DNA of 48,455 nucleotides from Chromera velia (Eukaryota > Sar > Chromeraceae), in the NCBI GenBank assembly GCA_018398765.1, contig JAHBMJ010004696.1, forward strand, positions 5,001-53,455. Reading direction: 5' to 3'. Position numbers and translations under genes: made by a program. The notes below the pieces were generated by a model. That model saw only the letters and a list, made by a program, of their open reading frames with translations, was not told where the DNA came from and ran no database searches. Positions 22,151 through 33,645 of the stretch are shown here, piece after piece (the stretch's first letter is position 1; every line of letters starts with the position of its first letter).

Positions 22151-25100
22151 ATGGCTGAGCAACTGAGCCCGCTTCGCTCGGCTGGGGGTGACGCCCCGAC
22201 TTCAGGTCTGGATGTAACGGGTACAGTAAAGAAGCAGAAGCATACAGAAAATGAGGACACGCGTGTCATGATGGAAGAGGAAGACCAAGAGAATGTTGCA
22301 CGGGCGTCAGTTGTAGTGGCAGAAAATGATTCCTTCCCGCGTAGTTGCGGAAAAACAAAGGAGGAGGAGGGCCCGAAGACCCCAGGGCGAGAGGGACAGG
22401 AGGAGCAGTCGGAGGACAGAACTGCTCCTCTGACTGTCTGCACCCTGAAACGTGCTGCCTCCCGCTCTCCCAAAAAGGAGAAGGAGACGGAAGGTGACGA
22501 ACAGGAGAACCCGAGTGATTCTCCTCCTCCAGTCACCACATGCAAGAAAAGAAAGTCCATTTCCCGGGCATTGCAGCCCTCTACAGACGGTACTGCTCAC
22601 TCTCCAGTTGGTGCTCTTTCCTTCGACTCCCTTCAGAGTCCTCTTGACCCTCCAACAAATGGAGATGGGGGGCAACAGGAAGGAGACGTTGAGATGGAGG
22701 ATGCCAGAGCGGAAGGAAAGGAAGGACAGAAGGACGGTGTTGCTGCCTCAGAAGTGTCTGCTGACGACTCTGCCAGTGCTCAAGAAAATGAGCATCCCGG
22801 GAACCCCCCTCTTGGAAAGTCAAAACAGCAGCACCGCACAGCCGCACTCCCCCCCCGTCCCAACCCAGCCCTCCCCCCCCACAGAAAACCCACAACAGAG
22901 ACTTCAGAAGAGAGAGAGCTGAGAAGAATTCAGGAAGAGAAGGCACAAATGGCAAAGCTCAGAGAGAAAAATGCTCGCACGATGGCACGCGGCCACGTTC
23001 CCTTCCACCCCGCCCAGAGGTCTCTGAAGCCTCTGACCATTCCAAATGAGCCCCAGTTTCGTACCGACTCAAGGATGCGTTCCCGCCCCCCCTCCGAGTG
23101 TGGTTCAGAGACTGAGGACACCAAGCCCACAAATGGGGGGAACAATGATAACACCTGGCAGCCGAAGCTGACACAACCGAAGCCGTTCACCTTCCGGACG
23201 GACACCCGGGGAGGCCCCATCCAAGGGAAGGAGACGGGAGATGAGCACGCCACCCACACGAGTCTGCAGGAACAGCTGCACAAATCCTTCGAGGGACAAC
23301 TTAGAGGGGGGCCTGCCCCTTCAGCAGCAGACGCAGCCGCAGGGGAGGGGTGCATGAAAGACCGGAGGGGTCCCCAAAAGGAAGACGTGACGCAGCCTGA
23401 GCCCTTCCAGTTTCAGTCAGAGAGCAGAACGAGACGGGCACTCAAGTCAGTCAGTGGAGAGAGAAAGGAAAGAAGAAAAAATCCTGACAGACTCCTCCCC
23501 ACTTTTTCCCCCGTCCCCCTCTCTTTTTCTTCTCTGCCTTTTTTCTCCTCCGTTTCCGATTGAGTGCCAATGGTCTCTTCGATGGGGAAAGTCCAGGCTG
23601 CCCTTCTCTGCGTGCGTGCGTCGGTCTTTCCGTTGTCGCCTTTCAGTCAAATGCTTTGATGCGAGCGTGTGTTCTCTCTTCTGCCTTTCAAACATATTCT
23701 GGAGCTCAGCAGGACCCCCTTGAATGTTTCTTTTGCCACCAACCTTCCGAAGAGGTCAGTCAGTCAGTGCAGGATCGAAGAAACAACGAACCCGCTTGCT
23801 TGCTTGCACATGTACCAACCAACTGCTTGCATGCATGCAGGATCCTGTCCAGCCAGGAAAGGGAGGAAATCGAGTGTGCCAAGCAGTTCAAGGCCATGCC
23901 CCTGAACCCGGCCGTCCTCACAGGCAATGGGGCTCTCGGACTGCCCAGAAGCGTCGCACGTCCAACCACAGAGGCCGCCCCCCCGTCGCTCCACTTGGAC
24001 CAGAGGTCGAAGGTCTGGGGAACGAAGGAGGTCGGTTGGGGGGTGGGGGGGGATGTCAGCATGAGAGATGGGTACAATTTCTCCTCGCTTGACTCTGCCT
24101 CTCAGCATGAGAGATGGGTACAATTTCTCCTCGCTTGACTCTGCCTCTTTCCTTTTCTGTTTGCATTCTCTGTCTGTCCGTCTCTACGCCTTCTCTGTCT
24201 GCCTCTTTCAGTATTCGGTTGATGCACACTATCTCCAAGTGTCGTCAATCTGCTCTCCGTCTGACGTTTTTCTTCCTTTCTTCCTTACTGTCTCCCCCTC
24301 CCGCCCGCTCCCTTTCTTCTCTCTCTCCCCCCTTCTGCAGGCCCAGGAGAGAGAGAAGGAGGCCAAAGCGCTAAAGGACTCCCAGACGTTCCACGCACGG
24401 CCGCTGAACGAAAAGATGCTGCACGCCAAGGCATGCCCCCCCCGCCCAGCCCCCAAGGCCCCAGTTGAACCGAAAAGCCCCCAGCTGCAGACGAAGAAGA
24501 GAGAGGAGGAGAAGGAACTGAAGTCCGAACAGGCAAGCGAGGTCAGTCGGCCGGCCTTCGAACGAAACCTACTTTCTTTCTTTTTTCTTTCTTTCTTTCT
24601 TTCTGACTTCCAAGTTGTTCCACCGATGTGTCCGAGGCCGCTGTCGAGACATCCCAGCGGGGTTCACCGGTAACATCACGAGCAATCATGCATCGGTCAA
24701 TGCGTGATTTTCTTTTCTCCAAAGAAGGAGGCTGGCATTCTGATCAGATGAGAGAAGGGTAAAAGGACAGGGACAGCACGGCTCTTTCTCGCTTCTGCCT
24801 CCTGCAACCTCGCAAACATGAACACAATTCGGAGGTGCACCACATCTGTTTGCATTCTGCTTTCCGTCTTTGCGTGTTCCCTCTTCTGCCCCTGCAGACA
24901 AGATCCGAAGCTGCCTCTGAGAAGTGGCACGCCCTCCGTGTGCCTGACTATTCGAACGATCCTCTGCACTTCTACCAGGACAGACAGAAGCTGAAGCACC
25001 TGAAAGGTCTTGGGAGTGGAACGGGTGGGGACACGATCCACTCGTTTGCCTCCTCGTTCCAGGGGGGGGAGGGGGACGCCCTGAGTGTGAGTGAGGCCGG

Positions 25101-26199
25101 GACCGCGCGTTCGATTTCGTCGGAAGTGCGTGAATTCAGATTGGCGACAGAACTGAGGGGGAAGGTCAGTCTGGGAGGGCGGGCAGAGAAGAACGGGGGA
25201 TGAGTCGACCGACCGAGCTGGCTGGCTTTCCGCAATGGAATGCCTCTTTTTTTTTTTTTTTCGTTCTCTCTCTCTCGTGTTGACCTGACCACAGCTTCTC
25301 TCCCTCATTCTGTCCTGTCTGTTCGGGACGCTCGCGGCAGAAAGAGAAGGAGTCGTCTGCAGTCTGCCTGTTCTTTTGGGCTTTTGGTCCCTCGTCTCCT
25401 TTGCTCGGTGTCGCCTGAACCTTTCAGCTTAGGTGGGTGCCCAGAAGAGTTTTTGCATTGATCTGTTTTTCCATCTCTCTGCACTCTCACTTCACATCTT
25501 CAGGACAAGACAGCGAGGGCTCGTGCGGAGAGGGAGGAAGAGGAGAGGGCAGAGGCCGAGAAGAGGCAATTCAGGGCCCGTCCTGCTCCTGCATCTTTGG
25601 AGTTGAGCATGGAGGAGGTTCGTTGGGGGGGGGAGGGGGGTGGGAGCGTAACATTTGATTGAGCGACCTATTTATGCTGGTTCGGTTGGTCGTCATGCCA
25701 TTTGCTCTGTTCCCCTCCTCCTGGCTACCTCCTATTCTACCTGCTGGCTATCAACTGTCCTCTGAACTCTCTGGCCGTCTCACTCACCCGCTGACTTGCG
25801 CTACTTTTCCACTGAAGGACTCTCTCGTTCTTTCTTTCTTCTTTTTTATTCTTTGTCTCTCTTCGCTTCGAGAAGTGAAGTTGAAGAGAAAATCTGTCAA
25901 CTGCATGTGGGAGACAATAGGGCGTTCCTGTAGTCCTTTTATTGAAGGTTTGCTTTCGCCGCAGAGCTTGCAGACATTTGCATTCTTCCTTCTTTGTCGT
26001 TTCTTCGATTCGTCTGTTGTCCTTTCTTGTTCCGTCCTCGTTTCTTTCTTTCTGCAGGCAGCAGCTCTCGCTCACGCCCATCACGCCCCTCTGAAGGACA
26101 AGAAGCCAACGAACCCCCAGCCATTCACTCTCCTCAGCGACTGCAGAGGACACCTGAGCGAGTTGAGGGAGAAGGATGAGGTCAGGGGGGTGGCTGATC

Positions 26200-26241
<42 letters not shown>

Positions 26242-28555
26242 CGTGCGTGTTTGTGGATGTTTGCCTGTCTTTCTTTCTTTCTGCAGTTTGTGGATTTTCA
26301 TCTCGTCTGTGTTTTCAAGGACGAGTGTTTCCGGGGACTGATTACACAGAGAGTGGATTGTAGCAGTACAAGATGCTCCGCTTTCCATTCGATTCTCTTT
26401 TCAGTATGTGTACAGGCTCACTTTTATCTGATGGGAAAATGTACGTTGCCTTCTTTTCGTTCATTACCTTCTTCTGGAACGGAAAAAAACTTGCATCATC
26501 GCCTGAAGAAAACTAGACAAAACGTTCGATGTTGGTGGTGTGGTGTTATCATATTTTCCTGCCCTCTCTTGTTGCTTTCGCAGCGAGAACGAGAGGAGTT
26601 TGAACGACTTGCGAACACCCACTTCGTGGCGCGACCCTTCGTCGACGTGGTCGGTGTTTGCATGGAAGGAAGTTTCTGTGTCTATGTCTGTCTTTGCCGG
26701 TCTCTTTGTGTCTCTCTCGTTCTGCCTGTGTCCAGCCAGCGAGATGACAGAGACTCCTATTTTTTGCCTTGACTGCCTGACTTCGGCTTTCGTGAATTCA
26801 ATTCGATTTGTTTCTTTTTTTTCATTTCCTCTTCGAAAGTCCGCAGGCCAAAGGGAAAGGAAAGGAAAAAGAGGGCGGCGGAACGGCATGCGATTGTCAT
26901 GTCTGCCCGCCAAAAAAAAAGCGGGATGGCACGTGGACGCAGAAGCACAGATGCATGGAGACCGATGGATAGTCAATCAACCGCGCCCGAATGGATGGAT
27001 CTCACATCGTCCTTTTCTTGTTCGTTTCCCGCTGCAGCACCCCCCGGCTCCTCCAAAGAAGACCGCCACGGAGCGCGCCCCCCTCAAGCAGGAACCATTC
27101 GACCTCGCAAGTGACAAGTGAGGAAAGAATGTCCTGGGGCAGAGAGGCAAGCAGACAGGGGGGCAACAGATAGACGGATAGACAGACAGACAGACAGGCA
27201 GACAGAAGAATCTTTGGACAGAGCGAAAGAGGAAGAATTGAGGGAGCACGGATGCAGGAACGCTTGGAGCGGTCTGGCCAAAACTGCAGTAGTAGCCTGA
27301 CTGAAACTTTCCATCTTTCCTTCTGCCTAAAGAAAAGAAAAAGAGAGACTAAATAAGTCCCCAGGGTGTCCACCTTTCGCGGTGTTAGCGTGATCGTGTA
27401 TCTGTTCCCATTTCTGTCGAAGTGCTCACTTCCGGTCCTTTCGGGTAGGTTCTTCTTTGTGTAAATTTCTTCCTTCCTTCCCCCTTGCCCTCGTTTCACG
27501 TCTTCAGGAGACCTGCCGCTTGGGTGGAAATCGAGGAGAGGAGACGTAAGAGGGAAGAAGAGGAGAAAATGGAAGTGGAAAAAATGAAGGTCAGACACTC
27601 TTACAGTCAAGCAGTCTGGAAGGTGTTGTCGAAAGGAGAAGCGGAGAAAGGTCGATGTCTATTTTCTACAAGAGCCACCCACTTTCAGTCAATTCATGCC
27701 CTCCCTCTTTTTTCTATTGTGGAAGATTTGTTCGTTGCTCTCATTCTGTCTATTTTGGAAACAGTCGTCCTCTTCTGCCGTCACGACGTTCTCCGTTGCT
27801 TTCTACGAAATCCCCTTTCTGCTTCCACTCTCCCCGCCAAGAAGGAGGGAGAGAGAGAGAGAGAGAGAGAAAGAAAGAAAGAAAGAAAGAAAGAAGGAAA
27901 GGAAGGAAGGAAGGAAGGAAGAAAGAAAGAAAGAAAGAAAGAAGGAAAGGAAGGAAGGAAGGAAGGAAAAAATTCACAACACATGCGCGCTCGCAGGCAA
28001 CGGTCGAAGAAGCGGCCGCACGGGAACGCGAGAGAGCGCTCCAGATGGCCAGCAGCTTCAAGGCAAGACCGGCACCTCTACCTGTAGAGCCACCAGCGCC
28101 AGTCAAGTCAGTCAAGTCTCACTCGATCGGCATCCCGTTCCCTTTCCCCCTGCATGTGTCCGTCCTTCAGACTGAAAGAAAGAAGAGAAGAAGGGAGGAA
28201 GGAAGGCAAGCAGGCAGGCAGACAGCAAGACTAAGTGAGGAAATGGACAGAGCCCTTGATGCCTTGAGGTTTTCCCTGTTTGATTTCCATCCACCCGACC
28301 ATTCTTCACGTCGCTCTCTGTGTCACTTCCTTCACTTCTTTCTTTTTTCTTCTGACCCTCCTTTGTTTCCTCTCCTTCCATTCCCTCCCCCCCCCATGCA
28401 GGTGCACGAAGCCCCCCACAGAACCGAAGGCCCCCCAATTCCGCACAGACGCGAGAGGAAAACTCCCACGGGTGGGGGAGAAGACCCCGGGAGGCGCAGG
28501 GTTATCTTCATCTTCTTCTTCTTCTTTGGCGAGTGGAAAGACCAAAAAGAAGTAG
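22151..28555 (+). CDS. TPX2: TPX2-like spindle assembly factor
   Basis: TPX2 proteins bind microtubules, importin-alpha and Aurora A during spindle assembly. Exons: 22151-23445, 23841-24030, 24341-24541, 24898-25164, 25504-25617, 26058-26180, 26584-26649, 27038-27117, 27508-27589, 27997-28106, 28402-28555, giving 893 codons plus TAG, all phases consistent. Residues 1-250 are acidic and Pro/Ser-rich with basic patches (CKKRKS near 131) that could be nuclear-import signals. TPX2-type repeats follow: LTIPNEPQFRTDSRMRSR, LTQPKPFTFRTDTRG, TQPEPFQFQSESR. Later exons each carry one more unit: FKAMPLNP, FHARPLNEKM, FRARPAP, PFTLLSDCRG, FVARPF, PFDLASDKR, FKARPAPLP, PQFRTDARG. Glu/Arg-rich helices separate these. 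No Aurora-binding N-terminus could be identified. A shorter TPX2-domain protein of other function is the alternative. Confidence 0.8.
24057..24148. repeat. Perfect 46-bp tandem duplication in an intron
   Basis: CAGCATGAGAGATGGGTACA... (24057-24102) is repeated without change at 24103-24148, in intron 2 of the TPX2-like gene. It lies downstream of the exon 2 donor, so it does not alter the coding sequence. Confidence 0.95.
26205..26250. repeat. (TG)n microsatellite
   Basis: TG/CG-rich dinucleotide array shortly after the exon 6 donor of the TPX2-like gene. Confidence 0.9.
27848..27968. repeat. (GA)n / (AAAG)n / (AAGG)n purine tract
   Basis: About 120 nt of almost pure purine on the + strand in the intron before exon 10 of the TPX2-like gene. 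Long ORFs through it on both strands are composition artefacts. Confidence 0.9.
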
Positions 28556-30519
28556 ACGAAGAGGGGAAGAGGGAGATAGACAGCAGGACGGACAAGCTAA
28601 CAGAGGTCAAGAGAGAGAGCGAAGGGGGAAGAGAGAATGCAGAAGAGGACGGAGAATTGAGGGCGGCGGACTGTCTCGAAAGTGTTCGTTTCGCTGTCTG
28701 CTTTACATCCCTCTTCCGCTCCCTTCTCGGTTCTCTTCAGTACAGACCTGGTTTGTCATCACTCACTTTGGAGGGAAGGGGATTCAGAAACCTTTCATTT
28801 GCGCTTCAACCCTCTCGGTGTGTGTTCCTTCGACCTTGCTCCGTTTGTTCCTGGCTGCCCCACCCTCTCTGTCCTCTGTTTTCCTCACCGCCAGTGTAGA
28901 GGAGCGCTGGGATTTCTGCGGCCTGGAAAGAAAGAAAAATGTGCATGCATGCGTACATCTAGTTTCGACATGTCGATCGGCTTGTACAGTGACAGGCAAC
29001 TACAAGGGGAAGGCCTGAGAAAGAGGATAAGTGCGCATCCAAGTTGCCTTGTTGAGGAATGGAAAGAGTGGTCGCTGGCAGACACTCGATCCACCCCCTG
29101 ATCGATCCACTTGCAGGAAGAGAGACGCACGCTCTATCCTTTGACTTGTACCCTCCTTGTTTGCTTGGGTGTCGGTAGATTCGCTTTCTCCATGGAGGGA
29201 GTGAAGCGGTGCAAATGGATGTCTGGTGGATCCTGCAAGATCATTACGATGTCCATCCGACAACGATTGAACGTCTTTTGTTGTGTGCTCCTGCACGTGC
29301 GAGCACCTGTGTGTCATGATCTTTTGTTTCATTAGCACCGAACCGTGTCTAGTGGCAGAAGCTTTGGAATGTGAACCACTTAGTTTCTTCTATCTTTAAT
29401 TTCCGTTCTCGCTTCGCCTCTATAGGTGCGCCTCTAACTTAGACCACCCTTCATCTTAAGTTTCATCATTGTTTCTTGTTTTTTATACCATTTTTTAAGC
29501 TGGTTTTGCTTAATTTTTGCTTTAATATCATAATAATATGTAGTTTTATTTAAAAATCTAGTTAAAAATTCGTTTTCTATCATTTTTTTTTTGTTGATAT
29601 TTTCACAGTCTTTTCTGTGTTGTTGCACTAGGTGTATTTATATGTTATCTAAATTGTTCAACTTAACTTGTCTGGTAACTTGTAAATTTAATAAAATTTA
29701 AGTTGTGTACCACTAGGTGTACCATTACGATGATAACATTTCTACGGTTAAATTGTATTACTATACAAAACACTATAAAACCGGATTAAATTCTACGGGA
29801 ATAAAGTGGAATTTAATAAAATTTGAAAATTAAATAAAATTTATCAATGAAATTTAATGGAATTTATATCGGTTAAAGATTTTACTGGAATTCACCGTGG
29901 AATAACGGTTGACGGCTCTGTTTTTAATGATGCAGATCTCTATAAATAGCTATAGAGGAAGAACAGTTAATTGCTAAGAAAGTAAACAAAACCTCGATTA
30001 AAAACTGATGAGGGAATATAAGGGAACTGAATCGTGTACAGCCTTTACCACCACACTGCGGATAATTTTTTTTTCGTTTTTGAGTGGAAAAGCGTTCACG
30101 AACACGATCGAAACGGATGAATTCTAGTGCAATATTTTTTGGAAAACCATTTGCTAGTGCAATATCGGGACAGTTGAGTACTCGCCCGCCTCTAACACCC
30201 AACACCTCACTCGGAGGCTGTCGGAGCAGCTATACTCAGCTTATGTTGCCGGGCGGCGCGGGCCGCGCGGGCCGTCTCAAAAGCCGCATGTACAGAAAGC
30301 GACGCGATCTTTTCGTAGCTCTACTCACATCTGACTCTCAGGAAAGAAACCCGTGATTCTCTTCAAGGTCCGCCTTGATCCACCTTCGACAGCGTCGACT
30401 CGCATGACTGGAGGTCCGTCAGCCCGGACTTTCACAAAAAACTGACTGAGTGCCACTGCGGATCCGATCTTCCGTCTCCGTTTTTCTTCTTCGTCTACAG
30501 TTGCCTGCGTCAGCCCACG
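28556..30519. other. Intergenic: TPX2-like 3' flank and AT-rich island
   Basis: 28556-29340 is ordinary-composition 3' flank without a convincing exon. 29340-30230 is AT-rich, with repeated AAATTTAATAAAATTT-type words at 29690-29870 and TGTGAACC near 29370. A GC patch at 30247-30275 (GGGCGGCGCGGGCCGCGCGG) lies about 250 bp before the next start codon and may be core-promoter sequence. Confidence 0.5.
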
Positions 30520-32379
30520 ATGCCGGGCAAAATGAGAAGGATGAATCAAAGAAAAGAAAGTTCTCTTCATGAGAGAAAAACCCCCCACGCAGACCCAGAC
30601 CCAGATGCAGAATCTGACAAGAGCTCAGAGGAGATTGAGGACCCCCCCGAGTGGCTCCTCACTCAAATCGGGGAGGAGATCTTGTCAAAGGGGGTATTGG
30701 AGGGGAATCGTTTTGCCCCTCTGAAACAAGTGGTGGTTGAGATCACCGTCTGGAGGGCAATGAACGCCCACTACTTTTCCGAGCTGGCCAAACATGAGGC
30801 AAAAATCCCCACTTATCAGGATATGTGTGGGAAAATTTTCGATCTGTCTCAGAAATTTCACAGTCTGATGGTAGAGTTGTACGAAGAAGAGGGGCAGCGC
30901 GCCTCTCGTGAGGTTCTCGCTGTCAAGTCATTCTTCTTTCGGGCCATGGAGCTTTTCTGCTTCTGGTCTCTCCTCGCTGACGACACGCTTTTCGTGCTTG
31001 AGGGTGTACGCCTGCTTGCAGACGCAGGTTCGATTCTGCTCGCAGGGCTTCTGTACGGCAACGACCGTCTCCGGTTGTTGTTGTGGCAGAGTGACGACTT
31101 CAAGTGGGCGTTGAAAAATGCCATTCGAAAACTTCAAGTCGATAAAGAAACGTCCTTCCGTATTTGGCCACTGTACACCCTTTTGTGCTCCCTTCAGGGC
31201 ACACAAAGAACGGGCTTCTCGATTCCCCATGAAGTAGTGATGAGTTTCAACGGGTTCAAACCTGAAGTGGGGGGTGGAGAAGAGGGGGGGGCTGCAGGTG
31301 GTGCAGGGGGGGTGTTTGGAGGTGGGGAAGAGAGAGGGGATGCGGGTGGAGAAGGGAGAGTCTTCTGTAGGGAAGGAGAGGAGGGGGGTGTTGAGAGTAA
31401 AGACGACACTGGGCCCATCGACGTCTCGCACATTCTCCGTGCGGCCTTCTGGGTCGCCGCAGAGGGGCATTGGTCTAATCAGAGCCCTGCCAAATCCCTC
31501 TTCGAACGTTGGGCATCTATTGCCGAGCGTTTCAAGATGATTTCCCTCCGAGAGAACTTCACACAGGCAGCACGCCGCACTTTCGTGGGTGAAGAGGAGA
31601 GCGCAGACGCGCTTGAGCTCTTCAAGTCCGCAGTGAGCGGGGTGGAGAACGACGGCCCCCCCAACTGCCCAGAGCGGGCCCGACGTTTATGGGATCGCCT
31701 GCTTGCGATTGAGTGCACCCTGCCAAACCCTGCAGTCGCTCAGTACGTGAGTGAGCACAAAGATCAGTTCTCTGCACAGATGTGGAGGCTGAGAGAGGGT
31801 GCGAGGGAGAACGATAGTGATCAGTACATGCTGATTACCGGGTTGCTAGCCTGGATTGCCGCCAGCAGGGCCGTTGTGCCCTTCGATGAGTGCAAAAATT
31901 TGTATGCGTTTCTGCGTCTCCACCCAGGTATTGACCTGCAGAGTTTGTCTGCATCGAACCTCTTTGGGTTCCTCGAAGGTCTGATGACAGACGGCGCGGT
32001 TGAGATGGGGTTGAAGAGGGGGGATTGTGACTCGTATCAGCCGAGAAGAAAAGTGAAGAGAGACGTGGCACCACTCCCGTGCACTCGCTGTGGTGGAGGG
32101 GTGCCTACTCACATGACCTGTGCAGGGTGCAAGATGGTTGTGTACTGTGGGAGGGAGTGTCAGAAGGAAGACTGGAAGAGGAAGGAGGGAGGGAGGGGGC
32201 ACCACAAGAGGTGCGGCCTTCTGAAAGCCCGAGTCACTGATGTTCTTTTTGCCAATGGCTCCTACAATGTCCGGCTGAAAGAAGGGCCTGACAACTTTTT
32301 GGACAATTTGTCTGCTGTGCTGTTATGGCAAATTCGACAAAGGAAGGCCTGGGAGGCAAAAAGGGGGGCGGGAGTGTAG
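30520..32379 (+). CDS. MYND zinc-finger protein, intronless
   Basis: 619 codons from ATG (30520) to TAG in one exon. The N-terminus is basic then acidic (DPDPDAESDKSSEEIEDPP). Residues ~45-240 are helical. A Gly/Glu-rich low-complexity stretch covers ~250-300. The C-terminal MYND finger spans ~521-565: C-x2-C (CTRCGG), CAGC, YCGREC, then HHKRC, giving the Cys/His pattern that binds two zinc ions. MYND fingers are usually protein-interaction modules; no SET domain is present, so methyltransferase activity is not supported. No partner can be named. All neighbours have introns, so its intronless state is notable. The AT-rich island ends about 290 bp upstream. Confidence 0.85.
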   Translation: MPGKMRRMNQRKESSLHERKTPHADPDPDAESDKSSEEIEDPPEWLLTQIGEEILSKGVLEGNRFAPLKQVVVEITVWRAMNAHYFSELAKHEAKIPTYQDMCGKIFDLSQKFHSLMVELYEEEGQRASREVLAVKSFFFRAMELFCFWSLLADDTLFVLEGVRLLADAGSILLAGLLYGNDRLRLLLWQSDDFKWALKNAIRKLQVDKETSFRIWPLYTLLCSLQGTQRTGFSIPHEVVMSFNGFKPEVGGGEEGGAAGGAGGVFGGGEERGDAGGEGRVFCREGEEGGVESKDDTGPIDVSHILRAAFWVAAEGHWSNQSPAKSLFERWASIAERFKMISLRENFTQAARRTFVGEEESADALELFKSAVSGVENDGPPNCPERARRLWDRLLAIECTLPNPAVAQYVSEHKDQFSAQMWRLREGARENDSDQYMLITGLLAWIAASRAVVPFDECKNLYAFLRLHPGIDLQSLSASNLFGFLEGLMTDGAVEMGLKRGDCDSYQPRRKVKRDVAPLPCTRCGGGVPTHMTCAGCKMVVYCGRECQKEDWKRKEGGRGHHKRCGLLKARVTDVLFANGSYNVRLKEGPDNFLDNLSAVLLWQIRQRKAWEAKRGAGV

Positions 32380-33448
32380 GAAAAGAACGAGGGAGCAAAC
32401 AGCTGTCATTTACAGAATCCAAATCAGCCGGCTGGTTGGTTCGATCACCCACTGCGATTGTACCGCATCGACTGAACCCCATCCATCCCTTTGTTCACAC
32501 TCCCTGTTTCTCCCTCCCTTTCCATCCTGTTTCCTGAACAAGCCAGACAGAGATGTTTGCATGCGCTGTTGCCTCTATCTCTGTGCACAAAGATAGAGAA
32601 AACAGAATGAAGAGAAGAAAGCATCCGGCCGCTGGTGCCTGCCGTTGTTCTGCATGATGCGTCTGGTGGGCAGGAGATGAGGGAATGGAGCCTGATGAAT
32701 CTCCCATTGAAAGAGGTTCTCTCTTGGGGACAGGATGTCGCCGGAATGTGCGTTCGCATCGACATCAGACAGCTAGACCGACAGATGTGTTTCTGGAGAG
32801 AGCTGCACTCCCCTTGCATTGGTCCGATCCCTGCTGTGTCAAGATGATTCTTTTTTTTTTTCCTCTTCGTGCTTGGTGGTGACCATGAGAATATCGCATT
32901 GCTTGCCTTTGACTTCCTTCCGTTTGTTTTTATGCCTTCTCTGCATTGGTTTGTTTTTTGTTTCGAGCCGTGCTATCACATGAGGCGACAGAGGTAGGGG
33001 AAGGCCGACCGAGAGAAAGAGGAGAGACAGAAATATTAAAGAGGGGTGCAGAGGGGGGAAGGGAGAAACAGGAGAGGAAAGAGAGAACTTGAAATCAGAG
33101 TTGGTGGGCACCTGTGCCCTTCTCCCTTCTCCCTTCCTTCTTACTCTGCTCAGAAGTTACTGGTGGATATCTACACAACTCTATAATGTATTTCATATAA
33201 CAATCGTCGTACTTTAGTCTAGACTTTAGTCAGAGTAATCATTAAGGTTATCACTTTTATATTTGTTATTGTTAGTTTTTATTAATTTTATGCAAAAGCT
33301 ACTAGGTACTGATCGAATTAATTTGTTACCAACTTATACAAATAAAATTTTTAATAGTATTACTTAGAGATAATTACTACAGTGTTAATTAAGTTATAGG
33401 GGCCATTAAAAAAATTAAAACCGACCGTATAGGTCGGACCCGCCCCGG

Positions 33449-33455
33449 NNNNNNN
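33449..33455. other. Assembly gap (7 N)
   Basis: Runs of C and G flank the gap (CCCCGG before, then CCC and a long G run). The G run is probably an assembly or sequencing artefact. A short dyad CCGACCGTATAGGTCGG lies just before it at 33421-33437. Confidence 0.95.
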
Positions 33456-33473
33456 CCCGGGGGGGGGGGGGGG

Positions 33474-33645
33474 AAGGGTCTATAGCTGACCCATGTAACG
33501 GGCCATGTTCACTTTTCTGGTGCTTTCCAGAAGTGAGACCAAGTTGATGAAAATAGAGTGGCCAATCTTCATCCCTAAGAGGTCCTTACTAAAGCCCTGA
33601 GTCGGAATCTTGGGAGTGCTCTGTGTGTGAGACTCCCAGGGGCTC
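33474..33645 (-). pseudogene. Dispersed-repeat coding fragment, copy B
   Basis: On the minus strand it encodes PKIPTQGFS, GMKIGHS and a final MGQL-stop, matching the end of the ORF at 13418-13816. It differs by many substitutions and a 12-nt in-frame insertion just before MGQL. A GGTCGGTTTT word beyond the stop is shared too (near 13850 and on the other side of the gap near 33410-33432). No open frame of useful length continues upstream. Confidence 0.55.

Noticed and set aside
27655-28899. 414-codon ORF through the purine repeat
   Set aside because: It runs through a microsatellite and intron; TPX2-like exons 10 and 11 use another frame with correct splice phase.
32425-32450. tRNA B-box-like GGTTCGATCAC
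   Set aside because: No A box and no cloverleaf could be drawn around it.
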